The notes: generated from the letters alone by a model not told the origin. A DNA stretch of 64,000 nucleotides from CG2-30-36-16 sp964372115 (GCA_964372115.1 CAYJPN010000009.1:62001-126000), one strand, 5' to 3'; positions 45,418 to 55,089 are shown, numbered from the stretch's first letter. A program made the numbers and translations.

Positions 45418-48393
45418 TTACTCTCCCTCCACAATTTTTATTTCTTCTTCGGTTAAGCCGTATAGTTTGTAAACAAGTTTGTCTATTTGTTTGTCCGTCG
45501 CGTCTATTTGACGCTGGAGTGTTTGTTTTTCCTGGGGGGTGTTTGAAGTGTTAAACTCTATATAAAGCTGACTGATCTTTTTCGTCATTGACTTAATGCT
45601 GTTTTTAGTTGTCCAAAATTTTTGGTTTGAAGAATCAAAGTAAGGAACAGGAAAAGATGCTAAAGTGGCGGTGTTAATTTTAGGAAAGGCATTCCTATCC
45701 AGGTTTACGTTTTTATTTTTTATATAACTGGCTGTAAGTTTTGATAGTATTATTCCAAGGAAAAAGAAATATTCAGAACTGTATTTCGCTTCTTTGATTT
45801 TTAATGTAATTACGTCTGTGTTGCAAATGAACACCTCGTTTAAAAAGCAGCCATCAATTTTATCCTTTGATATTATTCTTTGAATTAGAATCCGATCATG
45901 TTTAAAAATTTCAAAATTTCGTGCTGCTGCTAAATTATCGCCATATTTAATCCAATAATTATCCCAAAAATAGAAATACCTTTTTATGCTCCTTGCTTTC
46001 AGAAGAGGTAAAAAGGATTCATCAATTTTTGTCTTTGAATCATAAATTTTGTTTTCGACCATCTTTTCAGTTTGAGGAGGATTTCCTTTCCCTCTTTCAT
46101 AAGGCTTCATTCCGAATTTAAAATCGAAGAAGTACCCTAAAGTACTATTTGCTTCCAATTCAAAATCATTTTTGAAGTTAATACTTACTTCTTCTCCGGC
46201 TTTAATTGTAATCAACTTTGATACGTCCCATTTTGACTGCTTTACTGCTTCCAATCTTTCTGTTATTGAATTAAGAGTGCAACTTATACTGTTGATTCTA
46301 ATAAGTTTTTCGCCGGTGTTTATACCCCCAATCAAAATTAACGTATCAACCGTAGCCAATTTAAATACATTATAAACGTTTATTAGCTCGATTATTGAAT
46401 GTTTAATGAAAAGGTACTCTCTCAACAACTTGTCATATTTAGTTGATAACCAATAGTTAGGCACAATAAAACCAATTAATCCTTTTGGATTAAGCAGCAT
46501 AAATCCTTTTTCAAGAAACAAGGCATAGGTATTGATTTGATATTCTACCGTTGAATATTTTGTAGTGTAATAAGTTTTCTCGTTTTTGTTTATCTGATCG
46601 GACCTGGATTGCACATACGGCGGGTTCCCGATAACAACATCAAATCCGCCGCCGTTCATTATTTCTTTAAACTCAGCGTTCCAATCAAAAACATTTATGC
46701 GCATTCTTTCTTCGTCATCAAACCCAACCTCACCCCCGGTCTCTCTACTAATAAAGGAGAGGGAAGTTTGGTTGTAAAAATCGGGACCAATTAGGGAGTT
46801 ACCGCATTTTATGTTATTCCCGAGGTCGGGGAGGGCGCGCTGCCTAAACATGCTCATTTGCGCAGTTAAACTTTCCCCTGTTTCACCTTCTAACACTTTA
46901 AGCATAAGCGAAAGTTTTGTTACTTCAACCGCCTGGCTGTCTATATCAACGCCGTAAATATTGTTAAGCAGAATTCTTTTCCGCTCGCTTGTTGTAAGTT
47001 TTAGCTCATCGTTACCGGCTTTGTAAACGGGACTTTCTTTTTTAAATGTCGCGGATTCTTTTTCATAAAAAGAGTTATAAAAGTTCAAATGCCAGTCGAG
47101 CAAATACTGGTACGCGCCGAGTAGAAATGAGCCGGAGCCGCAAGCGGGGTCGAGCGCTTTTAAACGGGAAACTTCCGAAATAATTTTTGCGCTATTTATA
47201 GCGGTTAATTTGCCATTATACTTTTCGGTTATATCGTCAAGCTTTTTGCCGAGCGTGTTTTTTACAATGTAATCCACAATATAAGTGGGGGTATAATAAA
47301 CGCCGCCGGCTTTTTTTACTTCAGGTTTTTCTTCAACAATAGCGCGGTGCCCTGCGGTAAGCCTAATTACTTTACCTAAAAACTGTTCGTAAACATGCCC
47401 CAAAATATCGGCGGGTAAAACAGAAAACTCGTAAGGGCTGAAAGGGTAATAAAGATTTTTTATTATCTCTTTTATTACTTTGTCGTCAATTAAAATTTTG
47501 TTTGTAAGAGTATCGGGGTAATCAGCTCGTCCTTTTTCATCGTCGAAATAAAAAAGACCGCTGTTATATTTTTCATCCGCGCGTGTAAATATTTGAAGCA
47601 GACGGGGGTATACATTTGAGCCGTTCTGCAGTGTCATCAACTGTCCGTAATCTTCAATTCCCCTGTCCTCGCAAATGCGAAGAAAGATAATCCGGTCAAT
47701 TGTTTTTTGTACCGCAAAATTAAGTTCGCGGTTTGTAAGCTGGGTATTACGGAGGGCTATATTTTTTGCGAGTGCGTCGCGCCAGTTTTCAATTTCAGAT
47801 AAAATTTCATCGTCAACTTCGGCGGTTCCTTTTTTATTCTTTTTCGATTCAACAAACCTGTCGAATGAGCCTTTGACGATTGAATCGCGCGAAAAGACAG
47901 ATTCAATTTCGTCCCACTTTTCGATGTAATCTTTGTATGTAAAATAATATATTCTACCGGTTGAAGGTTTGTCGTTAATGTTCGGTTTTATCCTGCAGTC
48001 GTAAACAATAAACTCCTCAAAGTCGGTTAAAATACTCAACGGGAGTTTTGCGCTCCATGCGTAGCGGCGCACCTGGAAGGCGGGGTTGGGGTCGTCTTTT
48101 AAGTTTACGCTTGGTTTTTTTGCCTCGACAAAAAACTTTCTTATTCCCCCTATTTTAAAAAGATAATCGGGCGCCTCAACGCTGTCTTTTGTTTTTTGCG
48201 AGTATTCATGTATTACTTCTTTAAAAGCTTCGGCATAACTTCTTTTGTTGGAAACATCCCATCCCAAAGCTTCAAAAAAAGGATCAATAAATTCCCTGCG
48301 CACCTGGGTTTCGTTATAGCTTAACGATTTATAAGATTTTATGTTTGAATCAAACCGTTCAACAAGTTCTTTTATTACAGTAGGACAACTCAT
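45418..48393 (-). CDS. Single-chain restriction-modification enzyme (Eco57I-like / type IIG)
   Basis: A fused nuclease, adenine methyltransferase and target-recognition protein of 991 residues. The N-terminal region (about 1-130) has an HsdR-N/PD-(D/E)XK pattern with P-D-Y-L-F and E-A-K-K-P. The N6-adenine methyltransferase core has the AdoMet motif D415-P-A-C-G-S-G-S and the catalytic N590-P-P-Y. The last third is a TaqI-like specificity domain with a coiled coil near the end. Such enzymes cut and protect the same site. No separate specificity or nuclease gene is adjacent. A small gene neighbourhood around it (frameshifted kinase, intron fragment, tRNA) looks accessory. Confidence 0.85.
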   Translation of the reverse strand: MSCPTVIKELVERFDSNIKSYKSLSYNETQVRREFIDPFFEALGWDVSNKRSYAEAFKEVIHEYSQKTKDSVEAPDYLFKIGGIRKFFVEAKKPSVNLKDDPNPAFQVRRYAWSAKLPLSILTDFEEFIVYDCRIKPNINDKPSTGRIYYFTYKDYIEKWDEIESVFSRDSIVKGSFDRFVESKKNKKGTAEVDDEILSEIENWRDALAKNIALRNTQLTNRELNFAVQKTIDRIIFLRICEDRGIEDYGQLMTLQNGSNVYPRLLQIFTRADEKYNSGLFYFDDEKGRADYPDTLTNKILIDDKVIKEIIKNLYYPFSPYEFSVLPADILGHVYEQFLGKVIRLTAGHRAIVEEKPEVKKAGGVYYTPTYIVDYIVKNTLGKKLDDITEKYNGKLTAINSAKIISEVSRLKALDPACGSGSFLLGAYQYLLDWHLNFYNSFYEKESATFKKESPVYKAGNDELKLTTSERKRILLNNIYGVDIDSQAVEVTKLSLMLKVLEGETGESLTAQMSMFRQRALPDLGNNIKCGNSLIGPDFYNQTSLSFISRETGGEVGFDDEERMRINVFDWNAEFKEIMNGGGFDVVIGNPPYVQSRSDQINKNEKTYYTTKYSTVEYQINTYALFLEKGFMLLNPKGLIGFIVPNYWLSTKYDKLLREYLFIKHSIIELINVYNVFKLATVDTLILIGGINTGEKLIRINSISCTLNSITERLEAVKQSKWDVSKLITIKAGEEVSINFKNDFELEANSTLGYFFDFKFGMKPYERGKGNPPQTEKMVENKIYDSKTKIDESFLPLLKARSIKRYFYFWDNYWIKYGDNLAAARNFEIFKHDRILIQRIISKDKIDGCFLNEVFICNTDVITLKIKEAKYSSEYFFFLGIILSKLTASYIKNKNVNLDRNAFPKINTATLASFPVPYFDSSNQKFWTTKNSIKSMTKKISQLYIEFNTSNTPQEKQTLQRQIDATDKQIDKLVYKLYGLTEEEIKIVEGE

Positions 48394-48484
48394 CTAATCC
48401 GCCCTTAATTATATAGAATTAATATATGCTGTTTCAAAATAGAAAAATTATAAGCTAAAAAAAACAGTTTCGCTTAATGTAAAG

Positions 48485-48605
48485 GTGCGTTGCGGAAAAA
48501 GCGGCAAGTCCTAAGAGCGCCGAGATGACAGGAATCTCATATCCGGGAGCAAGGGTGTCCCAGGTGATTGGGAATCTGAAGGGAACGGCAGGCAAAGAAA
48601 TAAAA
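48485..48605 (+). mobile_element. Fragment resembling the 5' domain of a group II intron
   Basis: The stretch begins with GTGCG, the group II intron 5' end consensus. It contains AAGTCCTAAG, then AGGGTGTCC, GGAATCTGAAGGGA and GGCAGGCAAA, which in order and wording match what I know of domain I of bacterial group II introns. No reverse transcriptase and no domain V hairpin follow, so only a 5' relic remains. This identification is from memory of the consensus and needs an RNA-model search. Confidence 0.5.
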
Positions 48606-48805
48606 CGGAAACGGATTTATAGAGCAACCCTTAATAGAAAATTAAAGAGAAAGTATATTTATAAAAAAGGAAGTGGGTTAAAGATTTCTTAAACCATCAC
48701 TTTTTGGTGATTTTGTTTGTGGGCATTACAGATAATAACCACCTATCTTAAAAAAGATTTCAGCCAATTAGATGGGAGTAAAACGTTGAGCGACTTATTT
48801 AAAAT

Positions 48806-48842
48806 AAAGAAGCCATCTGACAAATGATCAGACGGCTTCTTT
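48806..48842 (-). terminator. Rho-independent terminator of the tRNA-Thr gene
   Basis: AAAGAAGCC (48806-48814) pairs with GGCTTCTTT (48834-48842), and TCTGA with TCAGA inside it, around a loop of seven bases. On the minus strand a T-rich stretch follows the stem. It lies about 30 bases after the tRNA 3' end. The hairpin is nearly symmetric and could also stop transcripts from the other side. Confidence 0.6.
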
Positions 48843-48849
48843 AAATTTT

Positions 48850-48872
48850 AGCTCTATTTAGAGCTTTTTTTT
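48850..48872 (+). terminator. Small hairpin with T-tract, possible + strand terminator
   Basis: AGCTCTA (48850-48856) pairs with TAGAGCT (48859-48865), followed by seven T on the plus strand. It would stop transcription running antisense into the tRNA gene. No + strand gene directly precedes it, so a function is uncertain. Confidence 0.35.
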
Positions 48873-48873
48873 G

Positions 48874-48946
48874 AGCTGGCGAACGGAATCGAACCGCCGA
48901 CCGGCTGATTACAAATCAGCTGCTCTACCAGCTGAGCTACGCCAGC
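48874..48946 (-). tRNA. tRNA-Thr (anticodon TGT)
   Basis: The 73-base minus-strand sequence folds as a full cloverleaf. The acceptor stem is GCTGGCG with CGCCAGC, the D arm is GCTC...GAGC, the anticodon stem is GCTGA with TCAGC around the loop TTTGTAA, and the T loop is TTCGATT. The anticodon TGT reads ACA (threonine). The T stem contains two G-T pairs. CCA is not encoded. A terminator hairpin follows on the same strand. Confidence 0.95.
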
Positions 48947-49015
48947 GCTCAAAATTTAGAGCCCAAACATAATGTTTTTTTCTTTTCTGTGCAAGGCAGT
49001 CTTTATGTTTTTTGT

Positions 49016-50344
49016 TTATTTTTCTTTGTCGGCTTCCTTAAATTCACCGTCAACCGGGTAAATCTTAAACTGAACCATCTTCTGACGTATTTTTTTTATC
49101 AATTCGAACACAAGGTTTTCGAAGTTGTAATTTTCTCCGGTGTTCAAAATTTTACCCGTCTGCTCGGCAATAAAACCGGCTACTGTGTTGTATTCATCGG
49201 AGGTTGGCAGTTCTATGTTAAAGGTTTCGTTAAAATCATCTATATCCATCGAGCCGAGAACGTAATAACTTCCATCCGGCAACACACTGTACTCTTTTAT
49301 TGCTTCTTTTGTCTTGTCGGTAAATTCACCCACAATCTCTTCAAGAATATCTTCAACCGTAATAACACCCTCGGTGCCGCCGTATTCATCGGTAACAATA
49401 GCGAGTCGTTCTCCCCGCTTTTGCATCTCTTTTAATATCTCGCTTATAAGTTTCATCTCGGGAATAAAATAAGCCGGGCGTATTAGATTTTTTAACGAGA
49501 CAGGTTTACCGTCAATTATCGATTTCATAAAATCTTTTGTGTGCAAAACACCGACAATATTATCAATCGAATCTTCGTAAACCGGAATAAGCGAATGACC
49601 GGTTCTAACTACTTCTTCGGTTATGAGCGAAATGTCATCAACAAGTTCAAGCGAAACCATATCGGTTCTTGGTATCATCACTTCGTTAGCTCGGAGATCG
49701 TTAAACTCGAAAATGTTTTCTATTATCTCCTGCTCGGTTTCATCGAGCGCGCCCGATTTAACGCCTTCCGAAATGATGTTTCTTATTTCATCTTCCGAAA
49801 ACCGTGTCCGGAGAAAATTTGTTTCTTCTTTTATGGGCTTTAAAAAGAAATTTGAGACCCATGTAATTATTTGTGTAGGTATGCGTAAAATTTTTGTCAG
49901 CAGCCATAAACTCCGAACTGAAAATCTTCCGATATTTTCGGCATATTTAAAACCTAATGCCCGTGGGATGAGAATACAAAACACTAAAGCGAAAAAAGTG
50001 TCCACTACTATTGATGCGCCCACCGCAAACTCTTTGGCATAATTTGAAAACAAACCTATGTTCGAATTAACAAGTACCGGCACGAGTAATTGGAGTGATA
50101 TTTTTACCAAAACCATTGCCATTGTAATGAGCGACAATGTAGTAGCTATCTGTATTGTGCCGAAAAATGAGTCGGCATCCTTTTGAATTTTTTGGAAAAC
50201 CGGCGCAAGTTTGTCTTCACGCTCTTCCATTTCATCAATTTTGTTTGAACCGAATGAGGCGATGGCGACTTCGGCTGCCGAGAAAAACCCGGCTGCTGCC
50301 ATTAATAAAATAAAAATAATAATTTCGATTAGTAGTAAGTCCAT
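49016..50344 (-). CDS. CNNM/CorC-type hemolysin-family membrane protein
   Basis: Membrane protein of the DUF21-CBS-CorC_HlyC architecture, linked to magnesium or cobalt efflux and sometimes called hemolysin C-like. The 442 residues contain an N-terminal DUF21 region with about four hydrophobic segments (to 190), two CBS domains (about 205-330; V-M-I-P-R-T-D-M-V motif near 222) and a C-terminal transporter-associated domain (about 345-430). It is followed on the same strand by nothing closer than the tRNA gene, and preceded 10 bases upstream by the glycosyltransferase, so the two form an operon. Confidence 0.88.
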   Translation of the reverse strand: MDLLLIEIIIFILLMAAAGFFSAAEVAIASFGSNKIDEMEEREDKLAPVFQKIQKDADSFFGTIQIATTLSLITMAMVLVKISLQLLVPVLVNSNIGLFSNYAKEFAVGASIVVDTFFALVFCILIPRALGFKYAENIGRFSVRSLWLLTKILRIPTQIITWVSNFFLKPIKEETNFLRTRFSEDEIRNIISEGVKSGALDETEQEIIENIFEFNDLRANEVMIPRTDMVSLELVDDISLITEEVVRTGHSLIPVYEDSIDNIVGVLHTKDFMKSIIDGKPVSLKNLIRPAYFIPEMKLISEILKEMQKRGERLAIVTDEYGGTEGVITVEDILEEIVGEFTDKTKEAIKEYSVLPDGSYYVLGSMDIDDFNETFNIELPTSDEYNTVAGFIAEQTGKILNTGENYNFENLVFELIKKIRQKMVQFKIYPVDGEFKEADKEK

Positions 50345-50354
50345 TTTTTTCTTT

Positions 50355-51524
50355 TTACTTCTCTTCTTTTATCGAGAGAATTTTTCCGCGTTTTCCAATT
50401 TTATACCGTTTACCCGACCAGGATAATTCATTTATAAAAAACCCGGCGAGCCATATAACAGGCTGAAAAACTCCCGCCGCAAGTGTAAACGCATAATCAA
50501 AAAATCCGGCAAAGTTGCCGGATAACATTTTATCCTGTATAGCGGCGGTAATTATCCGAAAAACGCTTACAAAAATAACTAATAAAAGGGAGAAAATAAC
50601 TAACTCACCCTTAACCAGACTTAAAACCAACATTAAATAAATATTACCAACGTAAAATGTGCCCGGCACAAAAAAATAGTTTTTCCCCATCGTTTGTTTT
50701 ACAATAACCATCCATTTTATAAGATGATTAATGCCCTCTTTTACGTTCAGTTTTTCGGCGGGCATAAACACCGGCTTGTCCATAATTTTTATTTTATACC
50801 CGGCGTTAAAAACATTGTTGCCGAGTGTCGCGTCATCGCTTATGTAATTTAAAACAGACTTTACGCCGCCTGCTTTATCAAGCGCCGATTTTCGGAACGC
50901 CATAAACGCCCCTGCACAGTAATTTATTTTTATTACCCGCTCAAACAAAAGAACCGCCTCACCGAAAAAATAATTTGTTACGGCTCTAATCATTCTGCCG
51001 CCGCCGCTTTTTGCAGGATGATAAAAAGCCACCGAAAAAACAGCGCCACAAGTATCGTCCTCAAAATTGTTGAGTGCATCGTAGTAGTTCTCTTTTTTAA
51101 CTAGCACATCGGCATCCATAAAAACAACAAACTCGGATGTGGTAATATTGTATGCCGCAAGCATATTGTTTGCTTTACCGTTTACACTTTTAGGTTTTCC
51201 GGCTAAAACTACCTTGAAGTTTTTTTCTTCATGCTCAATTTTTTTTAATGATTCATAAAGCGGCTCATTCTTATCTTCAACAGAAACATAAACTAATGAG
51301 TTTTCAAATGGCTGCGAGCGCACTAAATTTTTAATGTTGTGCAATATCTGCTTATTACCGTTTTTCAGCGGGACAATTGTAGTTAATGATTTATTTATCG
51401 GTATAGATTTTCTCCACAAAAACTTGCGATATTTTACCAAAGCGCCGAAAATAAACAACACAACAATAAATGCAGAGTATATTAAATTGATACCGAGTAA
51501 TATTTTAATTAAAATTGAAACCAT
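50355..51524 (-). CDS. Family 2 glycosyltransferase, membrane-bound
   Basis: A 389-residue inverting glycosyltransferase with one N-terminal membrane segment (about 7-30) and two or three C-terminal ones (from about 295). The GT-A fold shows V-P-L-K-N-G near 51-56, the metal-binding D-A-D near 137-139, and Y-I-S-D-D-A-T-L-G near 228-236. The arrangement resembles ceramide-glucosyltransferase-like or HpnI-type enzymes that act on lipid acceptors. The acceptor and donor cannot be told from the sequence. It is the first gene of a two-gene minus-strand operon. Confidence 0.8.
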   Translation of the reverse strand: MVSILIKILLGINLIYSAFIVVLFIFGALVKYRKFLWRKSIPINKSLTTIVPLKNGNKQILHNIKNLVRSQPFENSLVYVSVEDKNEPLYESLKKIEHEEKNFKVVLAGKPKSVNGKANNMLAAYNITTSEFVVFMDADVLVKKENYYDALNNFEDDTCGAVFSVAFYHPAKSGGGRMIRAVTNYFFGEAVLLFERVIKINYCAGAFMAFRKSALDKAGGVKSVLNYISDDATLGNNVFNAGYKIKIMDKPVFMPAEKLNVKEGINHLIKWMVIVKQTMGKNYFFVPGTFYVGNIYLMLVLSLVKGELVIFSLLLVIFVSVFRIITAAIQDKMLSGNFAGFFDYAFTLAAGVFQPVIWLAGFFINELSWSGKRYKIGKRGKILSIKEEK

Positions 51525-51542
51525 ATTATAAAATAATTAAAG

Positions 51543-51887
51543 ATGGCAATGAGTCCTAAACAGATAAAAATAGTAGACAAAAACAAACTTAACATAAAAT
51601 GGAGCGATAATTCTGAAAGTTCAATTTCGCTAAAATATCTGCGGGATGAATGTCCATGCGCAACGTGCAAAGGTGAAACGGTTCTTTTTAAAACATACAG
51701 ACCGGCTGATAAAAACATAAACGAAATTTCATATTTTATAAAAGACATAAAACAGGTTGGCGGTTACGCAATACAAATTACCTGGAAAGACGGGCACAAT
51801 ACCGGTATTTATTCTTGGGAGTATTTGCAAACTTTAACCGCCGATGAAAAAGAAGGAACAACTCACAATTACGACAAGCTTTTATAA
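51543..51887 (+). CDS. DUF971 family protein
   Basis: A 114-residue protein of the DUF971/gamma-butyrobetaine-hydroxylase N-terminal domain family, a small zinc-binding beta-rich domain often found alone or fused to Mrp/ApbC-type Fe-S ATPases. The C-P-C-A-T-C segment near residues 38-43 and the C-terminal Y-A-I-Q-I-T-W-K-D-G-H block are diagnostic. The molecular role is unclear. It overlaps the methyltransferase gene by one base and starts 18 bases from the divergent glycosyltransferase. Confidence 0.85.
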   Translation: MAMSPKQIKIVDKNKLNIKWSDNSESSISLKYLRDECPCATCKGETVLFKTYRPADKNINEISYFIKDIKQVGGYAIQITWKDGHNTGIYSWEYLQTLTADEKEGTTHNYDKLL

Positions 51888-52645
51888 TGATAACAAAAAA
51901 CGAGTTAAAATATTATACTTCGTTGTTGAAGAAAAAAAACCGTGAAGAAGAAAAAAAGTTTTTAGTAGAGGGGTTAAAACTTGTAGACGAAGCATTGGGC
52001 AGTAAATACAGATGTGAAATAATAATAGCCACAAATGAGTTTGCCGAAAGGGAAGAGGAGTATATTTTTGATTTTCAAAAAAAGCAACTGCGCGTAGAAA
52101 CCGTAAAAAATTACGAGTTCGAAAAAATAAGCGATACCATTAACCCGCAGGGAATTGCCGCCGTGTTTGTTATGGATAAAGAAGAAGAGTTTATTGCAGG
52201 CAATATTATTCTGGCGTTAGAAGATATTTCCGACCCCGGAAACGTTGGAGCGATTATACGTAACTGCGACTGGTTTGGCGTTACATCCGTTATATTAAGC
52301 GAAACATGCGCCGATATTTTTAACCCGAAAACTTTAAGAGCCAGTATGGGGTCGTTATTCCATCTTTCAATAAAAAGATCAAAAAACATTATTGAAGATT
52401 TAAGCCGGTTTGCCGGTGAGGGGTACAGCATTTTAACCGCGCACCTAAGCGGAGAAAACATTTACAACCTTGTGCCTCCCGAAAAATTTGTAATTGTATT
52501 TGCAAACGAGGCAAACGGACCAACGATGGAACTGCTTAATGTTTCCGATAAATTAATAACCATTCCGAAGTTTGGCAAGGCGGAATCTTTAAATGTAGCA
52601 AACTCATCAGCGGTTATTCTTTCTGAAATAAAACGCCCTGTATAA
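51887..52645 (+). CDS. SpoU (TrmH) family RNA 2'-O-methyltransferase
   Basis: Methylates a ribose 2'-OH in rRNA or tRNA. The 252-residue protein has an N-terminal substrate-binding domain (about 1-95) and a knotted SPOUT domain with D-P-G-N-V-G-A-I-I-R-N-C-D (motif 1), F-A-N-E-A-N-G-P (motif 2) and S-L-N-V-A-N-S-S-A-V-I-L-S-E-I (motif 3). The target is uncertain; RlmB-like 23S rRNA methyltransferases are the closest type. The last 65 coding bases are repeated at 55170-55234, where the copy ends differently, so this gene has probably exchanged its 3' end. Confidence 0.85.
   Translation: MITKNELKYYTSLLKKKNREEEKKFLVEGLKLVDEALGSKYRCEIIIATNEFAEREEEYIFDFQKKQLRVETVKNYEFEKISDTINPQGIAAVFVMDKEEEFIAGNIILALEDISDPGNVGAIIRNCDWFGVTSVILSETCADIFNPKTLRASMGSLFHLSIKRSKNIIEDLSRFAGEGYSILTAHLSGENIYNLVPPEKFVIVFANEANGPTMELLNVSDKLITIPKFGKAESLNVANSSAVILSEIKRPV
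52571..52635 (+). repeat. Duplicated 3' end of the methyltransferase gene, copy A
   Basis: Sixty-five bases at the end of the SpoU gene match 55170-55234 at 60 positions. All five differences are third-codon changes that keep the amino acid (Phe, Ala, Ser, Ser, Arg). Beyond it this copy ends K-R-P-V-stop, while the other continues K-R-H-K-L-E-stop. Confidence 0.85.
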
Positions 52646-52686
52646 TGTTAATCCTAAACCTGATAGGCCGGAGAGTAAAAAGCCTA

Positions 52687-52729
52687 CGCTGAGCTTGCGC
52701 TGCACTGAGTTCATCTAAGTGTCGAAGTG
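52687..52729. repeat. Possible degenerate REP-like intergenic sequence
   Basis: Between the converging SpoU and LVIVD genes, CGCTGAGCTTG and CACTGAGTT...GTCGAAGTG echo the common intergenic palindrome built on CACTGAGCTTGTCGAAGTG. Only one region is present in the window and the match is imperfect, so the call is tentative. The rest of this 227-base gap shows nothing I can name. Confidence 0.3.
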
Positions 52730-52872
52730 TAAAAAGTGTCAAAATTCTATAATTCATTATGTTTTTGTTTGACCTTTTCTGCCAAATATTACACGAATTT
52801 TTAATAAGGTACTGTTTATAGATGCGTTCAGTATTGGATAATTAGCCTCGGATTTGCTGAGTGTTTTATTAG

Positions 52873-55089
52873 TTATTTTAGAATTACAATTTTTATGTTT
52901 TTTACTTGACGTGTAGTTTCGACTGAAATGAAGTAAACTCCGCTCGAAAGATTTTTACTATCAAAATGTATGAAATGCGTTCCCGCGTTATTAAAGGTAT
53001 CTGCCGCTAATTTTATTATCTCTCTACCCAGTATATCGGCAATTTTTATATTGATAAAATCAGGTTCCGGCAAATAATAACTTATAGTTGTCGATGAATT
53101 AAATGGATTAGGAAAATTCTGGTACAGTTGAAAAATGTTTGGTTGTTCAAATTCACTATTAGGTTTTAATGAAGCCAACAAATCGTTTGTGTAAACATTT
53201 AATCCATTTATTCCTTGTGCTGCAAAAATATATTTACCACTAATATCCATTCCGTTTACTGCTGCTTCATCCCCTCTTAAGTATGCGGCGATAAATGGAT
53301 GGGATAAATCTGCTACATTTAAAATTTCCATATTATACCCATAAAACATATAAATATAAGTGGAATCGTTTTTATCAATGTCTAAATTCACTCTGTATGA
53401 TCTGCTGCCCGGAGTGCTAATATTGCTTACAAGATTTGGTGCGGCAGGGTAATCAAGATTATAAATTCTTAATTCTCCACCCATTGCCACATAGAGCACA
53501 TTGTTTCTTACTAATACACCTAATCCGTCTTCATCGGTTATCTCATTTACTTTAATGGGTATAGGTAGGGAAATATCATAAATATTCAGACCGTAATACT
53601 CTTCTGCGCTGTATAAATAGTTTTTATAAACAGCTAGATCTCCCGGAAATTTAGAAACTTCAAATTGTTTTTGAATAAACGGATGGAAAGGATCTGAATA
53701 ATTTATAATCCTGATATTATTGCTATCGCTTCCGCATATAACTGTGGAATCTGTAATAGCCATTGAATAAAGATAGCTGCCGGGTATTCTCGCTAATTCA
53801 ATTGGATGCACGATATCTGTTACATCAATTAAAAGTAAATCTGTTCGCGTTAGAAGGAATATAAGATTGTTTTTCTTAGCTATCTTTAAAGCTGCACCCT
53901 GCGTAGTAAATTGACTAACAAACCTGGGTTGAATAGGATTATTAATATTGATTATAATTAACCCTGCTCTATTAAAAGCTCCATATCCATATGTGCCATC
54001 TACTAAAATATCACTCGCTGTTGATCCTGTATTATAAAAAGATACAGTCGATAATGAATCATTAGTATTCCTTTTTATCGTCCACAAACCTGTGTGGGCT
54101 GCAGTATAAAGTATTTCATTTTGAACATCAATTTGCCATGGGCCTAAACTTGCCGTTGGATACCCGATCCATCCCAAACGTTGCATTTCATAGGGATTTG
54201 TTTTGTTCTTTATATTTATTACCGATAAACCATTGTTTTTCATCGTTGCAAACATCAATGTATCCGCTACTTCTATTTCGAAAACATCATCCGGAAATAT
54301 TGGGTAGCAATATGTAGAAATTAATTCGGGTGAAGCAGGGTTTTGACTCAAATCCCAAATTTCTATTGGAGCTATATATAAATAATTACCATCAATTTTT
54401 AAGTCCTCTTTTATACTCACATTACCAATTCTTCCAACTTCAACGGGATTTGCTAAATCACTTACGTCCCAAATTTGAACGAATAGTGCGTCTCCGGTAG
54501 TATTATATAAATATTGGTTGTATTTGGCTACATCAGTAGTAAAACCCGGGGGATATATTTCTCCCTCTAAGATGGGATTTTCTGGATTCGAGATATTAAT
54601 TATATAAATTACTATGTAATTTGGTATAAATAGAAAATTACCATCAAGAAGTAGTTCGTACCCTCCCCAATTATCACTCAAATACAATCTTTCGGGATTG
54701 GCAGGATCACTGACATCAAATATCTGCAAAGGATTTAAAGTAAAAAGTAAATTATCCCTAACTATCATGTCCTCCACAAGACCAACATGGTCTATTTCAT
54801 TTACAAGAATCGGGGAAGATGGATTAGTCATATCAAGAATTTGAATTAGAGACCCATTTCCAGCGTATACAAAATTATCTTTTGAAGCCGTAGAAAAACA
54901 TGGTCCCCAACCAAAGTGCCCTGCGTATGTTAAATTGCTGTCGGTATAATCTTTCATCCCCGTAGTTTTATAGCGGGAATTGTTTCTTCCGGTTGGTTCA
55001 GTAGGAAAAAAATTCGTTAATTGCGCATAAAGCAATTGGAGAGGAAGAAAAATGAAAAGTATGATATTTATGAACTTACTTGATTTCAT
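52873..55089 (-). CDS. Secreted LVIVD-repeat protein with T9SS sorting domain
   Basis: A secreted or cell-surface beta-propeller-like protein of 738 residues. It begins with a signal peptide ending near Y-A-Q (about residue 23). Repeated segments of the form D-V-S-D/N-P and N-I-S-N-P-x-N-P follow between about 60 and 620, typical of LVIVD repeats. The last 80 residues are a type IX secretion sorting domain with Y-Q-N-F-P-N-P-F-N and L-S-S-G-V-Y-F. The ATG at 55089 is preferred over the TTG at 55098. Its whole gene lies between the two copies of the SpoU 3' end, so it is likely an acquired gene. Confidence 0.85.
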   Translation of the reverse strand: MKSSKFINIILFIFLPLQLLYAQLTNFFPTEPTGRNNSRYKTTGMKDYTDSNLTYAGHFGWGPCFSTASKDNFVYAGNGSLIQILDMTNPSSPILVNEIDHVGLVEDMIVRDNLLFTLNPLQIFDVSDPANPERLYLSDNWGGYELLLDGNFLFIPNYIVIYIINISNPENPILEGEIYPPGFTTDVAKYNQYLYNTTGDALFVQIWDVSDLANPVEVGRIGNVSIKEDLKIDGNYLYIAPIEIWDLSQNPASPELISTYCYPIFPDDVFEIEVADTLMFATMKNNGLSVINIKNKTNPYEMQRLGWIGYPTASLGPWQIDVQNEILYTAAHTGLWTIKRNTNDSLSTVSFYNTGSTASDILVDGTYGYGAFNRAGLIIININNPIQPRFVSQFTTQGAALKIAKKNNLIFLLTRTDLLLIDVTDIVHPIELARIPGSYLYSMAITDSTVICGSDSNNIRIINYSDPFHPFIQKQFEVSKFPGDLAVYKNYLYSAEEYYGLNIYDISLPIPIKVNEITDEDGLGVLVRNNVLYVAMGGELRIYNLDYPAAPNLVSNISTPGSRSYRVNLDIDKNDSTYIYMFYGYNMEILNVADLSHPFIAAYLRGDEAAVNGMDISGKYIFAAQGINGLNVYTNDLLASLKPNSEFEQPNIFQLYQNFPNPFNSSTTISYYLPEPDFINIKIADILGREIIKLAADTFNNAGTHFIHFDSKNLSSGVYFISVETTRQVKNIKIVILK

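Noticed and set aside
48525..48692. 55-codon + strand ORF inside the intron-like fragment
   Set aside because: It overlaps structured RNA-like sequence, has no ribosome-binding site and no recognised product.
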